From assembly GCF_004014715.1 (NCBI RefSeq), contig NZ_CP034835.1, forward strand, positions 2,852,001 to 2,916,000: a DNA stretch of 64,000 bases, in the 5' to 3' direction. How positions within the stretch are numbered: the first letter of the stretch is position 1; each line of letters begins with the position of its first letter. The translations under genes were made by a program, and so were the position numbers. The notes beneath the pieces were generated by a model, which was not told the origin of the DNA, searched no databases, and worked only from the letters and a program-made list of their open reading frames with translations. The stretch is from Pseudoalteromonas sp. R3. Lineage in GTDB: Bacteria; Pseudomonadota; Gammaproteobacteria; Enterobacterales; Alteromonadaceae. Shown here in pieces: positions 18,623 to 28,006 of the stretch.

Positions 18623-19471
18623 TCATAGCGTTTGTTCGGTAAATAGCTTAGCCGCTGTTAAAAGCAGCTCTTCATCCCCGCCATCTGACATCCATTCTCT
18701 TGGCGTACTATTACTTAGAAGATCCGACGGTGTATGAAAAAACTGGATTGCGGTCCAAGGGTCGTCCTTACCGAATACCCCTACTATTGACTCAATGCAC
18801 GGATAAACTTCACCTGAAGAGTTTACTTGCCATTCGGGGTAGTAATTGCCATTTTTACCATTTACGGCTAAAAGCTTACCTTGTCTACGCAATCCATTTA
18901 TGTGCTGTCGGGTACAATCAAGAAGCTTACCAAAGCCAGAACTTTGTGACATATCCTTAAGGTAAGACTCTTTGGTCTTCTTAATTCTCGAGATATTTTC
19001 TTGCCTTAACGAATCCGCTGACAGCTGATTCGTCAGCTCATTTACTTGCTTTCTTAGCTGTTGGTTTTCTTCTTCTAATTGAGCTACTTTCTGTTGGAGA
19101 GTTGATCCCGTCAGGCTAATCTTTGAACTTAACCCCGTCAATAAATCATTGTAAATATCGGTGTTTACTAGGGTTCGTGACCACAGTCTCGCCAATCTTG
19201 ATACAAACATTCCTTCTTGACGATCTATACCAACTGTACAATAGGTGGGTGCGCATTCTGTCACCGTATCAATAAGCTTTTTCTTACCACTTTTGCTTAT
19301 TTTCATATGTGTTGTCACCGAGGCGTATCGAGCTGTTTGAAAATCCATCCACTTGATAGCATTTGTCGGTTCTGCTGCAAAAAGATTGTCGTTATTTGAT
19401 ATATCACCGGCAGCTCTACCAACTGAATTTGCTTCACCTTTGTCGGATCCGTGTTCAAAATTTGATGTCAT
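18623..19471 (-). CDS. Probable RES antitoxin with MbcA/ParS-like C terminus, unusually large
   Basis: A 282-residue protein from the ATG at 19471, which has GGAGG upstream; the frame is open further, to 19546. The C-terminal 60 residues (around WTAIQFFHTPSDLLSNSTPREW) resemble the toxin-binding domain of Xre/MbcA/ParS antitoxins. Before it is a helix-turn-helix-like stretch (GKLLDCTRQHINGLRRQGK), and before that a leucine-rich coiled coil, then about 120 residues with no family I recognise. Typical RES antitoxins have 130-160 residues, so the N-terminal half is extra. Its position just upstream of the RES gene supports the pairing. Confidence 0.6.
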   Translation of the reverse strand: MTSNFEHGSDKGEANSVGRAAGDISNNDNLFAAEPTNAIKWMDFQTARYASVTTHMKISKSGKKKLIDTVTECAPTYCTVGIDRQEGMFVSRLARLWSRTLVNTDIYNDLLTGLSSKISLTGSTLQQKVAQLEEENQQLRKQVNELTNQLSADSLRQENISRIKKTKESYLKDMSQSSGFGKLLDCTRQHINGLRRQGKLLAVNGKNGNYYPEWQVNSSGEVYPCIESIVGVFGKDDPWTAIQFFHTPSDLLSNSTPREWMSDGGDEELLLTAAKLFTEQTL

Positions 19472-19583
19472 GACTAAAACCTCCAGAGTATATTTTTTGA
19501 GTTTACACCCTTTCCACCTAAACTGCCAATGTACAAAAGCAAACAAAACACTCTACAGAAGGGCGTCACGAACAAGTAACTCA

Positions 19584-20114
19584 CTAACCTGATATGTACT
19601 TGAATTTGTTGCCATACAGGCATTCATAACTAATTTCCAGCCTAAATCTATTTCCAAGAATAACTTCAATTTCATCAATATTTTTGCAGCCTGGAAAACC
19701 AAGATCCAAAATAACGACCTTTTCATCTTTAGCGAAAAAAGTACCTTGATCCAAACGCTCTAAAAAATTGTCCATTTTAACTTCGTAGGGCAAAAGTAGC
19801 TCCTCCAACCTCTTGTAGAGCTCCTTTCCTGAAATTCGCTCTTCACCATCAAAATAGCAAAATGATGTAACCTTCGCTGAACCAAGACCTTTATTTTTCA
19901 CCCAAAAATAAATTCTATCTGAATCTGTGTGCACCCAATCACATAAGACCGGCCTGATTGATACTTGATTATGCATTTTTGTTGCCCTAGCTTGCATACA
20001 TGTGGCAATTAAAGCGCCAACAGCTACAACCGCACTAAAAATGGGGACGAAATCTGGAGTTTGTACATATTTAGCTAACTCAATCATATATATTGATTTT
20101 TCCTTGAGTGACAT
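19584..20114 (-). CDS. Hypothetical single-pass membrane protein, 176 residues
   Basis: Not assigned to a family. One membrane helix (about 22-40) is followed by a short basic stretch and HNQVSIRPVLCDW, then a beta-rich domain of about 120 residues. Proteins with a helix plus an N-x-x-S-x-R-P-x-L motif are common in mobile elements, but I know no function. Two starts are possible: 20114, or an ATG at 20087 that removes nine residues; neither has a well-spaced ribosome binding site. It reads away from the nuclease gene that begins at 20243. Confidence 0.65.
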   Translation of the reverse strand: MSLKEKSIYMIELAKYVQTPDFVPIFSAVVAVGALIATCMQARATKMHNQVSIRPVLCDWVHTDSDRIYFWVKNKGLGSAKVTSFCYFDGEERISGKELYKRLEELLLPYEVKMDNFLERLDQGTFFAKDEKVVILDLGFPGCKNIDEIEVILGNRFRLEISYECLYGNKFKYISG

Positions 20115-20242
20115 TGTTATTGCTAGAGCTTACTGTAACATCAAGGTTGCTGATTATGAGATTTTTATTTTTCCCAAGTGAAGCTATAGTTTTCAGAAAT
20201 ATGGAAAAGCCACACCAGTCAATAAATAAAAAGGTGCCATTA

Positions 20243-20985
20243 ATGATTACCAAGCTTTCAATTACTTTTTTGATAGGCGCACAATTTTCTCTATCAGCCA
20301 TTGCTAACTCAGATACATGGAGAGGCCTCAAAGTAGCCCCGGAAAATAGATGCTCCCCTTACGATAAGAAAACACAATACCCCTACCCTCAATCGGTCGA
20401 AGACGATATCGTGGCCTCAATGGGGGGCTTGTATATGGGCCATATTCAGGCTCATATTTTGAGTCAGATACTGAAACAGATATTGAGCATATAGTCGCAA
20501 CATCAGAAGCCCATGATAGTGGTTTATGTGCTGCCCCGCTGTCTGTAAAAAATGCGTTTGCATCGGATTTACTGAATCTCACCTTAGCCGCTCCAGCTAT
20601 AAATAGATGCAGTTCAAGTGGCAAATGCGGTAAAGACGCAGCAGAATGGATGCCAGAGAAAAATAAGTGCTGGTTTGCAAACAGAATTATAGAAGTACGT
20701 AGAAAGTATTCTTTAACTATAGATATTGCAGAAGCGACGAGATTGGACGCAGAACTGGCGACTTGCACCAGTACCGAGATGCTCTTCTTTGCTGATAATG
20801 GCGCTGAGGCTAAGCCCCTACAAAATACAGAAAAGCAAGATGCCTTAACGCTATATGATGACAATAAAAACGGGCGTATTACATGCGCTGAAGCTCGAAA
20901 GCACAATATAGCGCCGGTAAAAAAATCACACATCGCTTATCCATTTATGCGTGATACTGATGGTGACGGTGTCGTGTGCGAGTGA
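20243..20985 (+). pseudogene. Secreted HNH (DUF1524-like) nuclease with Excalibur domain, broken by a frameshift
   Basis: Read across two frames, this gives a protein of about 247 residues. In order it has a signal peptide (MITKLSITFLIGAQFSLSAI), a Y-P-Q-S-V-E-D-D-I block, the nuclease motif IEHIVATSEAHDSG, a later NRCSSSGKCGKDAAEW stretch, and a C-terminal Excalibur domain ending in DTDGDGVVCE. The first frame stops at 20494. The second frame picks up at the G6 run 20422-20427, where one G is missing relative to the expected reading. The G run in its frame reads G-GGG-GGC, which also fits a -1 ribosomal slippage heptamer, so a fusion product cannot be excluded. The start at 20243 has AAGGTG upstream. 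Confidence 0.75.
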
Positions 20986-21095
20986 TTACAGAAGTGCCTT
21001 GCTGATTACTCAGTACGTCACTAGCGTTATCGATTGTAAGCTATCACAAAAGCTAAGATAAGCATGCAAAAGCCAATCAAACTAAGGACAAGTGC

Positions 21096-21404
21096 ATGAA
21101 CAATAGACCACTTCAAGAAATGCCTGATTCACACAGGAACCAGCTTTTTAATCTAATTGATGAAGCTGCTGACAAATTTGAAAACGAGCATGGCCGCCTC
21201 AACAAGTGCAGCAACTTTGACCTTTATGGGAAATTCTTAGAGAAAGCTGTTATTGATTTTAATTCTACAGAAGGCACGAACTACGACCCTGGCCAGGCTT
21301 TAGGGTTATGGGCAGAAGACATTAATGAAAAGCTTGAAGAATATGACGATGACATGGATTCCATGAATGAAGCAATGGAAAACTGGCAAAACCTAACGGG
21401 TTAG
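21096..21404 (+). CDS. Hypothetical acidic protein, 102 residues
   Basis: Not recognised. It is a soluble, strongly acidic helical protein with a run of aspartate and glutamate near residues 78-92 and no cysteine pair or membrane segment. AAGGA stands before the ATG. Such acidic small proteins can be DNA mimics or inhibitors, but nothing here shows that. It lies 110 bases after the broken nuclease gene on the same strand. Confidence 0.6.
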   Translation: MNNRPLQEMPDSHRNQLFNLIDEAADKFENEHGRLNKCSNFDLYGKFLEKAVIDFNSTEGTNYDPGQALGLWAEDINEKLEEYDDDMDSMNEAMENWQNLTG

Positions 21405-21538
21405 CTGTAATAGCTCATATCTGAGCTTGCAGCATAGATGGAAAGGTTTAGATTTCACCTAGCGTGTAGTTATGAGCGTTCTACATACGGTCACTCTCTT
21501 GCTAATCTGCCCCCTCCCCGCAACTAAATATAGACAGT

Positions 21539-21588
21539 CTGGATGCCTTAGCGCTATATGATGATAAGCACGGGCGTATTACACCCCC
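21539..21588 (+). repeat. Degenerate copy of the Excalibur coding sequence
   Basis: The stretch GATGCCTTAGCGCTATATGATGA and the following CGGGCGTATTACA match 20838-20885, the start of the Excalibur domain, with a few changes and small gaps. The sequence before and after does not match, so this is a remnant of a duplicated or recombined nuclease gene. Confidence 0.65.
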
Positions 21589-22138
21589 AGTGAATGGTTA
21601 TGACCTGATATACTTCCATGCTGACCCCTACACTAGCAAGGAAGACCCCTAGACCCTTGATTGAATCTTGATTGCCAGACGAAAAAAGTAGCTTTGACAC
21701 CAAACCACCAACAAGCAAAGGAAAGCTTCTAATCAATGCCAATGAAAAATTAATTACAACTGTTCCTATATTTACTAGAGCACCAAAAAACAAGAAATAT
21801 AGAAGTGGCTTTATTCCATAACCAAGTGAAGGGGAAGCTAAATCTAATGAATTAACAAAATCAGAATAGTGATACAACACGTAGGCTGACAAAATAGAGC
21901 TGAGCAAAAACTTCAAATCACGAAAGTTAAAAGCTGAATGCCAGAAACGCTCAGAAAAACTATCAATAAAATCCTCTTTAGAAATATAGATTTGTGAAAA
22001 AAACCGTTTTATTGCATTTAGCTGCTTTACATTCCAGGCATCTAAGGTAGCCAAATACAGCCCGCTAACCTCCAGAAAAAGAGCTATATGCTGAAGAATT
22101 GTTGAAACATTGTCATTGAAGAAACACACCCTAGACAC
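21554..22138 (-). CDS. Hypothetical membrane protein, 194 residues
   Basis: Not recognised. Three hydrophobic segments are visible (about 76-92, 108-135 and 155-178), with a basic, aromatic-rich N-terminal part. A GTG at 22129 is better spaced from AAGGAGT than the GTG at 22138. The last ten residues are encoded by the antisense of the Excalibur remnant at 21539-21588, so the original C terminus was probably lost or replaced when that fragment arrived. It follows the tail operon but reads from its own start. Confidence 0.6.
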   Translation of the reverse strand: MSRVCFFNDNVSTILQHIALFLEVSGLYLATLDAWNVKQLNAIKRFFSQIYISKEDFIDSFSERFWHSAFNFRDLKFLLSSILSAYVLYHYSDFVNSLDLASPSLGYGIKPLLYFLFFGALVNIGTVVINFSLALIRSFPLLVGGLVSKLLFSSGNQDSIKGLGVFLASVGVSMEVYQVITIHWGCNTPVLIII

Positions 22139-22291
22139 TCCTTCTAGCTATAGTTTTAGTAAGACACCCTCAATTTATAACATATGAAGATTTAAATATT
22201 ATTGATTAGATGACAAATATCGTTTTCAGAAGTATAAGAAGATGCGTGCGAAAGGTTCAGTTTTAAAATATTTAAACAGATTTTCAAATAA

Positions 22292-22516
22292 TCACACCTC
22301 TATCTCCGCATAGGGCAGATCAGGCGCCGCGTCTGTGATGCGATCATTTTCGATGTATACGCTACCACTTTGGACGCTGTCACCCAGGACGGCACTCCGC
22401 GATCCATCACTGTGCTGTACCAAAGTTGTGCCATCAGTATTCACCTGAACGATCTTAACAATACTACGCCGTGTACCGCCAAGGACAGCACTTAAGCGGT
22501 TTAGTAAATTAGACAT
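22292..22516 (-). CDS. Small protein at the end of the tail operon
   Basis: A 74-residue protein not assigned to a family. Short strands such as IVKIVQVNTDGTTLVQHSDGSRS and SVYIENDRI suggest a compact beta fold, as in small tail or baseplate accessory proteins. It overlaps the stop of the 599-residue tail protein by eight bases, so it belongs to the same message and is the last gene of the late operon. Confidence 0.65.
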   Translation of the reverse strand: MSNLLNRLSAVLGGTRRSIVKIVQVNTDGTTLVQHSDGSRSAVLGDSVQSGSVYIENDRITDAAPDLPYAEIEV

Positions 22517-24308
22517 TAGACACCAGCCTTATGCTTTGGTTAACTGTGACTGCACCTTGCGCATTAATGGATACACTCACAGAGGCGCTGTCACAGGTTG
22601 CTTTATAGAGTGAGTCAGAATATCGAATACCGATCAACATACCAGGCCTGATGGGCGGCAATGTAGCTGTTAGTTTGGTGCGTATCTCTGATATTTTTTT
22701 GTTGCCGCTTCTGGCCAGCTCACACGTCCCACGCTGACGCGCCGCCTGGTTGTCAGTTATCAGAGAGTCAACCACATCATACGCATATTGATCACCCAAT
22801 GTCCCTGCCCGTTTAATTTTGCACGCCACACCTTGCTGTTCACCGCGTACAAACACCGCAGTGTGTTCCGGACTCACTGTTTGCCTGGTGTTATGCTCTA
22901 GGATCAGAGAGTCATTTAGGATCACATCACACACAGCGCTATCTGTGTCCCACGGAGCCACGGGCCATTCGGGAATAACTGATACTGTTTTGCTGACATC
23001 ATCAAAATCTAGTATACCACCGACACTTTGCGCTATGCGCAGCAACGCACTGGCTGGCGTTAACCCTCTGTAGCTATATGCGCCTTTTGGTATGGGGTAA
23101 TCAATCATCTGATTGTCCAGTGTCCAGCTTGTGTTTGTCAGGGCATCGGACATAATACCAGCCATGGTCTTGGTTGTCGGGTTGGTATAATTCGTTTCGC
23201 GGGCATACGGAGTGGCTAGCATTGCAAATCGCCCGCGTATCGAAGCGCTGAAACTGACAGAGCCAAACTTACTGCTTGTACTTGGCTGCTCGCATATCAC
23301 CACGTATTCATAGCCATTAATGGTGACTAGCAGTTCCTGGCCTAAAGCGCGCTCCATATCAATACGGCTACAAAAACGGATTGAGCCGGTAGCGGCAAAC
23401 TGACCGCGCTCAAGCGAATGGCTAAATGAAGTGATCAATATATCTGTATCGTCGGATAGACGTTTGCAAGTGATAGTGGGTTGCATGATGTATGCCCTTT
23501 GTAATTGTGGCTCGATGGGGATTTTACGATCCAGTGTCGGCACATCGTCATCTGAACGAACCAACCCACCAGGCAGGCCCCAGCGACATGTTTTGTCGGG
23601 AATACCAAACTCCAGCGTGTGTGATGGCTGGTAAAGTCCATTAAATTTCAGCTCTGCGAACCCGGGGATCGGATGAGCTGTTCGAACACAAATATACTCA
23701 GCCACGCGAGGTGCATAAGCGATAGTTGTTCGGGTTGCCAAAATAGGCGGATGTGCAGACCATGAGGCGCTGAGTGCCACACCTTGATTTACTGGCGAGC
23801 TCCAACATATGCGGTATCGCGTACCAAGCTGTGCAGCGCTACCCCATCGCCACATTGCATTGATACCTACACTTTCCTGAGCGTTACCCAGCAAATCAAA
23901 ATACTGTAATGAACTATTCGGATACTCTGAAATTAACAGCACTTCACGACACAATGGGGCTGTATCCGCGCCCCACCGCGACCCGTAAGCTGCGCCATCT
24001 GAGCAGGACACAACCCATGACTGTTTTACCCGTATCAACGCAACATCTAACAGTGACCAAGGCGCTGATCGCTCGACACGGGTCGATTTTGGGAGCTCCC
24101 AACCTGTTGAAACGTAGACACCCCCCTCTTTGGGCGTGTCAGGATCTGTCGCGCCCTCAAACCGAATTGTGACCGGGCTGACACTGACTTTGTAGGGGGC
24201 TGTAAACCGCAACATGTCACCTGTGCCAGACGCATCAGCCTGCTTAAACGAGAGGGTAGCCGGAGAGTAGTTGACCTGATACGGTGCGGCAAATGAAACG
24301 GTATTCAT
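22509..24308 (-). CDS. Probable tail hub / tail-tip protein, 599 residues
   Basis: The N terminus carries two copies of a short repeat (SFAAPYQVNYSPATLSF and RFTAPYKVSVSPVTIRF, residues 5-21 and 34-50). From about residue 310 onward the protein looks like a phage tail hub: a barrel-like strand set, then NPTTKTMAGIMSDAL, GLTPASALLRIAQSVGG, and a terminal part with RPGMLIGIRYSDSLYK. This order (small barrel, helical insert, second barrel) is that of gpD/gp27-type hub proteins, which thread the tail tip. The call is by pattern, not by close homology. It follows four unknown tail genes with tight spacing. Confidence 0.5.
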   Translation of the reverse strand: MNTVSFAAPYQVNYSPATLSFKQADASGTGDMLRFTAPYKVSVSPVTIRFEGATDPDTPKEGGVYVSTGWELPKSTRVERSAPWSLLDVALIRVKQSWVVSCSDGAAYGSRWGADTAPLCREVLLISEYPNSSLQYFDLLGNAQESVGINAMWRWGSAAQLGTRYRICWSSPVNQGVALSASWSAHPPILATRTTIAYAPRVAEYICVRTAHPIPGFAELKFNGLYQPSHTLEFGIPDKTCRWGLPGGLVRSDDDVPTLDRKIPIEPQLQRAYIMQPTITCKRLSDDTDILITSFSHSLERGQFAATGSIRFCSRIDMERALGQELLVTINGYEYVVICEQPSTSSKFGSVSFSASIRGRFAMLATPYARETNYTNPTTKTMAGIMSDALTNTSWTLDNQMIDYPIPKGAYSYRGLTPASALLRIAQSVGGILDFDDVSKTVSVIPEWPVAPWDTDSAVCDVILNDSLILEHNTRQTVSPEHTAVFVRGEQQGVACKIKRAGTLGDQYAYDVVDSLITDNQAARQRGTCELARSGNKKISEIRTKLTATLPPIRPGMLIGIRYSDSLYKATCDSASVSVSINAQGAVTVNQSIRLVSNV

Positions 24309-24311
24309 ATG

Positions 24312-24608
24312 TTACTCAGCATTGAGTGTTACGAGATCCACCACCTCAGCCTGTACATGATCCAGCACCGCCGCACTGTAAACCTTCGTGTCATCCAGCA
24401 TCAGGACTAACAGCCTGGGCTCTACGGTATAAGCAGCGGGCATAAAGCGAGCAATTTTGGGGCCATCCGGTACGATTGACGCGATCAGCGTATTGCTGTC
24501 TCTATCCAGTAACAGAATGCGAGAGGCGTACGGGTCTACATTTAACCGCAACATGCCCACATTAATTGGCTGGGTTGGTGTTATGTGCCTGACATTAACT
24601 CGATGCAT
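24312..24608 (-). CDS. Small tail protein, 98 residues
   Basis: Not recognised. The protein is beta-rich and acidic, with NVRHITPTQPINVGMLRLNVDPYASRI at the N terminus. It overlaps the preceding tail gene by 14 bases and ends three bases before the next gene begins, so it is part of the tail-tip block. The alternating hydrophobic pattern suits a structural tail component. Confidence 0.6.
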   Translation of the reverse strand: MHRVNVRHITPTQPINVGMLRLNVDPYASRILLLDRDSNTLIASIVPDGPKIARFMPAAYTVEPRLLVLMLDDTKVYSAAVLDHVQAEVVDLVTLNAE

Positions 24609-25569
24609 GTTGCCACTCCACGGTGTTTATCCAGATAGCACTGCCTGAACTGGAAGAACGGGTATAGGGCACAGACCAGTATGACTGGCCATCGATGTGC
24701 TTAAAATAGGGCATTTGCTCTGAGCCATACCCGCACTGGGCAGATGAAAATATGCCAGGTAAATGCCCGCGACACCAAGGCGTAATCGGATCATTGAGCG
24801 AGGCTGACGAGACTGATGTGGTATCACTGAATAAGTAAATGGGGCACAGGACTGTCACATCTGGTTTTGCGTCATAGTTACCACTGGGTGTTTGCCGGGT
24901 ACCAAAAATGGTTTGGGTATAGAGCTCCTGTGTAGTCGTTGAGCTGTCCAAAGGGTATGCAACTCCAACCGCCTTAGTCCCGAGGTGGATCTCTCCTAAT
25001 GACTCCGTGTAATTGATAGAGCCTGTTCGCTGGTCACCTGATGCCGAAATGAATCTCGCGGGGTCATTAGGCGTGGTGCTCACGTAATCACCCACATAGA
25101 AAAAACCATGTACCTCACTGTTGATACAGTTTTTGGCGGTCATTTCATTGGCATAGACAAACATGTAAAACCCGGTTGCGGATGCAATGATCATCCAGTT
25201 TTTTAGCGCTTTGTCAGCCGTTGCGGCGCTCCAGTACAGCCCCCATCGAAATGTACGCCCAACCCGATCATGATCAGCGACGCTGGAATAATCCAGCGCG
25301 GTCTGACCAACCATAATGGCTGTGGCTTTAATTTGGGGGCTAGAAAACATCGCATAGCCACCCGACCCTCCGCTGGCTACGTTGTTTTGCAAGGTCATAT
25401 GCGGGGGGTCCTCAACTTCCGCGATCAGTTTCCAGCCTGCCGGGGATTTTGCGCCATATCCATCAACCAGGCATTGCTTGAGGACGGCAAACCATTCTGC
25501 CGGTGTGCCGTCTGTAACTTGCGGCGCCCCTGCATCATCTGATCGGTAGACCGTTACAGGTATTGTCAT
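24595..25569 (-). CDS. Tail-tip protein, 324 residues
   Basis: No family recognised. It is rich in serine, threonine and aromatic residues with many predicted strands, like structural tail or receptor-binding proteins. The N-terminal phrase TIPVTVYRSDDAGAPQVTDGTPAEWFAVLKQCLVDGYGAK resembles the starts of phage tail proteins seen in marine siphophages, but that is an impression only. It overlaps the upstream gene as ATGA. Confidence 0.55.
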   Translation of the reverse strand: MTIPVTVYRSDDAGAPQVTDGTPAEWFAVLKQCLVDGYGAKSPAGWKLIAEVEDPPHMTLQNNVASGGSGGYAMFSSPQIKATAIMVGQTALDYSSVADHDRVGRTFRWGLYWSAATADKALKNWMIIASATGFYMFVYANEMTAKNCINSEVHGFFYVGDYVSTTPNDPARFISASGDQRTGSINYTESLGEIHLGTKAVGVAYPLDSSTTTQELYTQTIFGTRQTPSGNYDAKPDVTVLCPIYLFSDTTSVSSASLNDPITPWCRGHLPGIFSSAQCGYGSEQMPYFKHIDGQSYWSVPYTRSSSSGSAIWINTVEWQHASS

Positions 25570-27641
25570 TGGTATACTCCCAAAAAAGCGATTGTTGAGT
25601 TGTCCGTTTCGATATCTGAATGACCTGGTGATACTGAGCGTGTCACCATGATTGGCTTGCTTGACGCTTTCGAGGTAAACAGAAATGCCTCACCAGCTCC
25701 AAGCCCCTCCCCAAGCGCCTCCTTTCGAATAATAAAATAGGGCGCGCCTGTAAAAGGGTTCAGAGGTGTGCAATCTGCTATCACATCGAATGTACCAATG
25801 TGGCCAATATGCTGACCAATAACATCAAAGGCGCCATTACCATCAAACACACAGGCCCACCGCTGACTGATACAACCCTGGTTATTAAACTCAATGGGAT
25901 ACTGGGTGAAGTTGATACTGTTTGCTGCCGGTGTACCTACCTCTTCAAAATTGTTTTGCCAGGCCGACAGTGTGCGCTCATCACTACTTGCACCTTGCAA
26001 ATTCCCAAGCCAATACACACTAGAGACCGTTGCTCCGGCTGGGTACGCTCGTTTTGTCGGGATAAACGTCCGTAATGTAGTCACATCAATGTCTGCGATC
26101 ATAGCCAGCTCGCTGTGTATCACCGTTATGATGTAGGGGCCGGTAAAACCTACAATACCGGCATTTATCGTTATTTTGCCTGACGCTTTGTCATGGCTGT
26201 AATTGCTATCTGAGCCAGAATACAGGCTGTTACCACTACCATCGATGATATCCACCCAATCAGCTCCCGCCTCAATAGTAATAACATCACCATTTGATAA
26301 AACCGGGTGTTGAGTGCGCTGCCTGCTCTGTATGTTGATCAGGTTGTCGACGTGAAATATGGGGACTATCCCGCCGCCTGGCAGTTGAGACCGGTCAATC
26401 CCGCCCGGCGGAGTCGGCACGGGATCGTGGATCAACTCATCGTAATCATAACTAATAGACTCTGGCTGAACATCAACATCGAACACTAGGCTGACGAGGT
26501 TTGCGGCGTTTAGTGTGCCAGAGACTCCATTGCCCGTTATTTGCCCGTTTGTATCGCCCGATGCGCTCATGGGTGTTCCGGTTGAGCTAGTACACCTGAT
26601 GTACAGAGAGTCAGGGATAACATCATGTTCCACCGAGAATTGCGTTTCTCTAACCGACAGAGGCTGAGTCCTAATAATTGCACCATAAATGGAGTGAGCC
26701 TGAGTAAAATCCAGCGGCTCCAGCTCAGTTATGACGCCAGTCTCATAGTCAATCTGCGCAACCAGGCGTGCATCAACAATAAAATTACCTGCTCCATCGT
26801 CGGTAGCAAGCGCGGCCTCTGATTGAAGCTTGACCTTGACCGTTTTTGGTTGCACCCGCTCGCCCTCTGCAAGCTGAATTGTAGCGCCGTCCCGATAAAA
26901 TGAGTGGTACCGAAAGTCACCCGTAGGCAGGTAATACAGGTTAAAATCATATCCCGGCCTGACAGCCTCTGTAAGGGTTGTCGTTACCGTTGTGCCATTC
27001 AGACTGAAAAACACTTGGGATATCACTTTTGTAACCCACCGCCCTTGGGAGGCGTCATAATATTTGTATGAGCCATAAAACACCGGCCGCTCCATGAGCA
27101 TGTCCGGCACATCAATACTGATGTTATACAAAAATCCATAGCTTTTTTGTTGTGCCAGTTTATAGCCGCTGGCGTCTTGCGCTGGCTTAACATTGGTATG
27201 TGCATTACGTCTCGATGTCGTCGGCGCCAGATTGGCACTGATACGATTCACCGGCACCTCCTGAGTGCCCGCCTCCATGGCCCCCGTCGTTGTGGCCATA
27301 CCATGAAACCGACCCGTTCCCAGCATCCCCATCATGTCTGACAAAACGCTAGTGTCTGTCAGTTGCTCAGACTCAGCCAAAAGCACGGTGACTAATGGAT
27401 CGTCGGGCTCATCACTGATAAACACCCGGGCATCAGCGAAAAGACTGGCATCAGCAGTGGCCACAGCAGGAAAAAGTTTTGCCAGCTCAAAGGCGCTCCA
27501 CGCATAGTCCACGTCACTGATCGCCGCGAATACATCATTCAGCTTGCCGTTTTCGATAGCTTTATTGGTCCGCTGCCCTCCGGCGTTAGGCTCACCGCCC
27601 AATCTCTCCGGCTTGAATATCTTTAGATCACTTCTAAGCAT
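25566..27641 (-). CDS. Large tail-tip protein, 691 residues
   Basis: No family recognised. The long, mostly beta protein has a proline- and glycine-rich joint (PTPPGGIDRSQLPGGGI) near residue 410 between two halves, as between modular tail domains. It lies downstream of the tape measure and a 121-residue gene, the position of the distal-tail and hub proteins in other siphophages, so a place in the tail tip is inferred from position. It shows no resemblance I can see to lambda L or J. The coupled start shares one base with the upstream stop. Confidence 0.55.
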   Translation of the reverse strand: MLRSDLKIFKPERLGGEPNAGGQRTNKAIENGKLNDVFAAISDVDYAWSAFELAKLFPAVATADASLFADARVFISDEPDDPLVTVLLAESEQLTDTSVLSDMMGMLGTGRFHGMATTTGAMEAGTQEVPVNRISANLAPTTSRRNAHTNVKPAQDASGYKLAQQKSYGFLYNISIDVPDMLMERPVFYGSYKYYDASQGRWVTKVISQVFFSLNGTTVTTTLTEAVRPGYDFNLYYLPTGDFRYHSFYRDGATIQLAEGERVQPKTVKVKLQSEAALATDDGAGNFIVDARLVAQIDYETGVITELEPLDFTQAHSIYGAIIRTQPLSVRETQFSVEHDVIPDSLYIRCTSSTGTPMSASGDTNGQITGNGVSGTLNAANLVSLVFDVDVQPESISYDYDELIHDPVPTPPGGIDRSQLPGGGIVPIFHVDNLINIQSRQRTQHPVLSNGDVITIEAGADWVDIIDGSGNSLYSGSDSNYSHDKASGKITINAGIVGFTGPYIITVIHSELAMIADIDVTTLRTFIPTKRAYPAGATVSSVYWLGNLQGASSDERTLSAWQNNFEEVGTPAANSINFTQYPIEFNNQGCISQRWACVFDGNGAFDVIGQHIGHIGTFDVIADCTPLNPFTGAPYFIIRKEALGEGLGAGEAFLFTSKASSKPIMVTRSVSPGHSDIETDNSTIAFLGVYQ

Positions 27642-28006
27642 TAGCCCACCGTCTTGAACTTAAGTATCACATTTTTATAAAAATCAGGTTCAGCATCACA
27701 GTAGACACTCACGGGCTCTCCACTTACCGGTTGCTGAGTATGATCCCAAACAACCTGGTACAACACGCCGCGAACACTGATAGCAAAACTGTCCAGCGCA
27801 CTTTGACTATGAGAAAGCAAAGCTTTATAAGCCTCAGCCGCCTCCATATCGCTTTGCAATGTGATTGGCCGACCAAAAGGGATTGCGGTTTTTTCGATAT
27901 GCGGCGCACCATTTAAGGCTCGTTCATACTGCTCCGCAACAGACCGGTAATTATGCTCATCAGTCCACACAAAATGCCCATACTGCTGCCCCCCTAATTC
28001 AATCAC
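27641..28006 (-). CDS. Tail protein, 121 residues, in the position of lambda M
   Basis: Not recognised by sequence. It immediately follows the tape-measure gene with a four-base overlap. A small protein in this place is often the distal tail or tail-tip initiator in siphophages. The sequence mixes strands and one helix (LQSDMEAAEAYKALLSHSQSALDSF), with no catalytic motif. Confidence 0.55.
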   Translation of the reverse strand: MIELGGQQYGHFVWTDEHNYRSVAEQYERALNGAPHIEKTAIPFGRPITLQSDMEAAEAYKALLSHSQSALDSFAISVRGVLYQVVWDHTQQPVSGEPVSVYCDAEPDFYKNVILKFKTVG

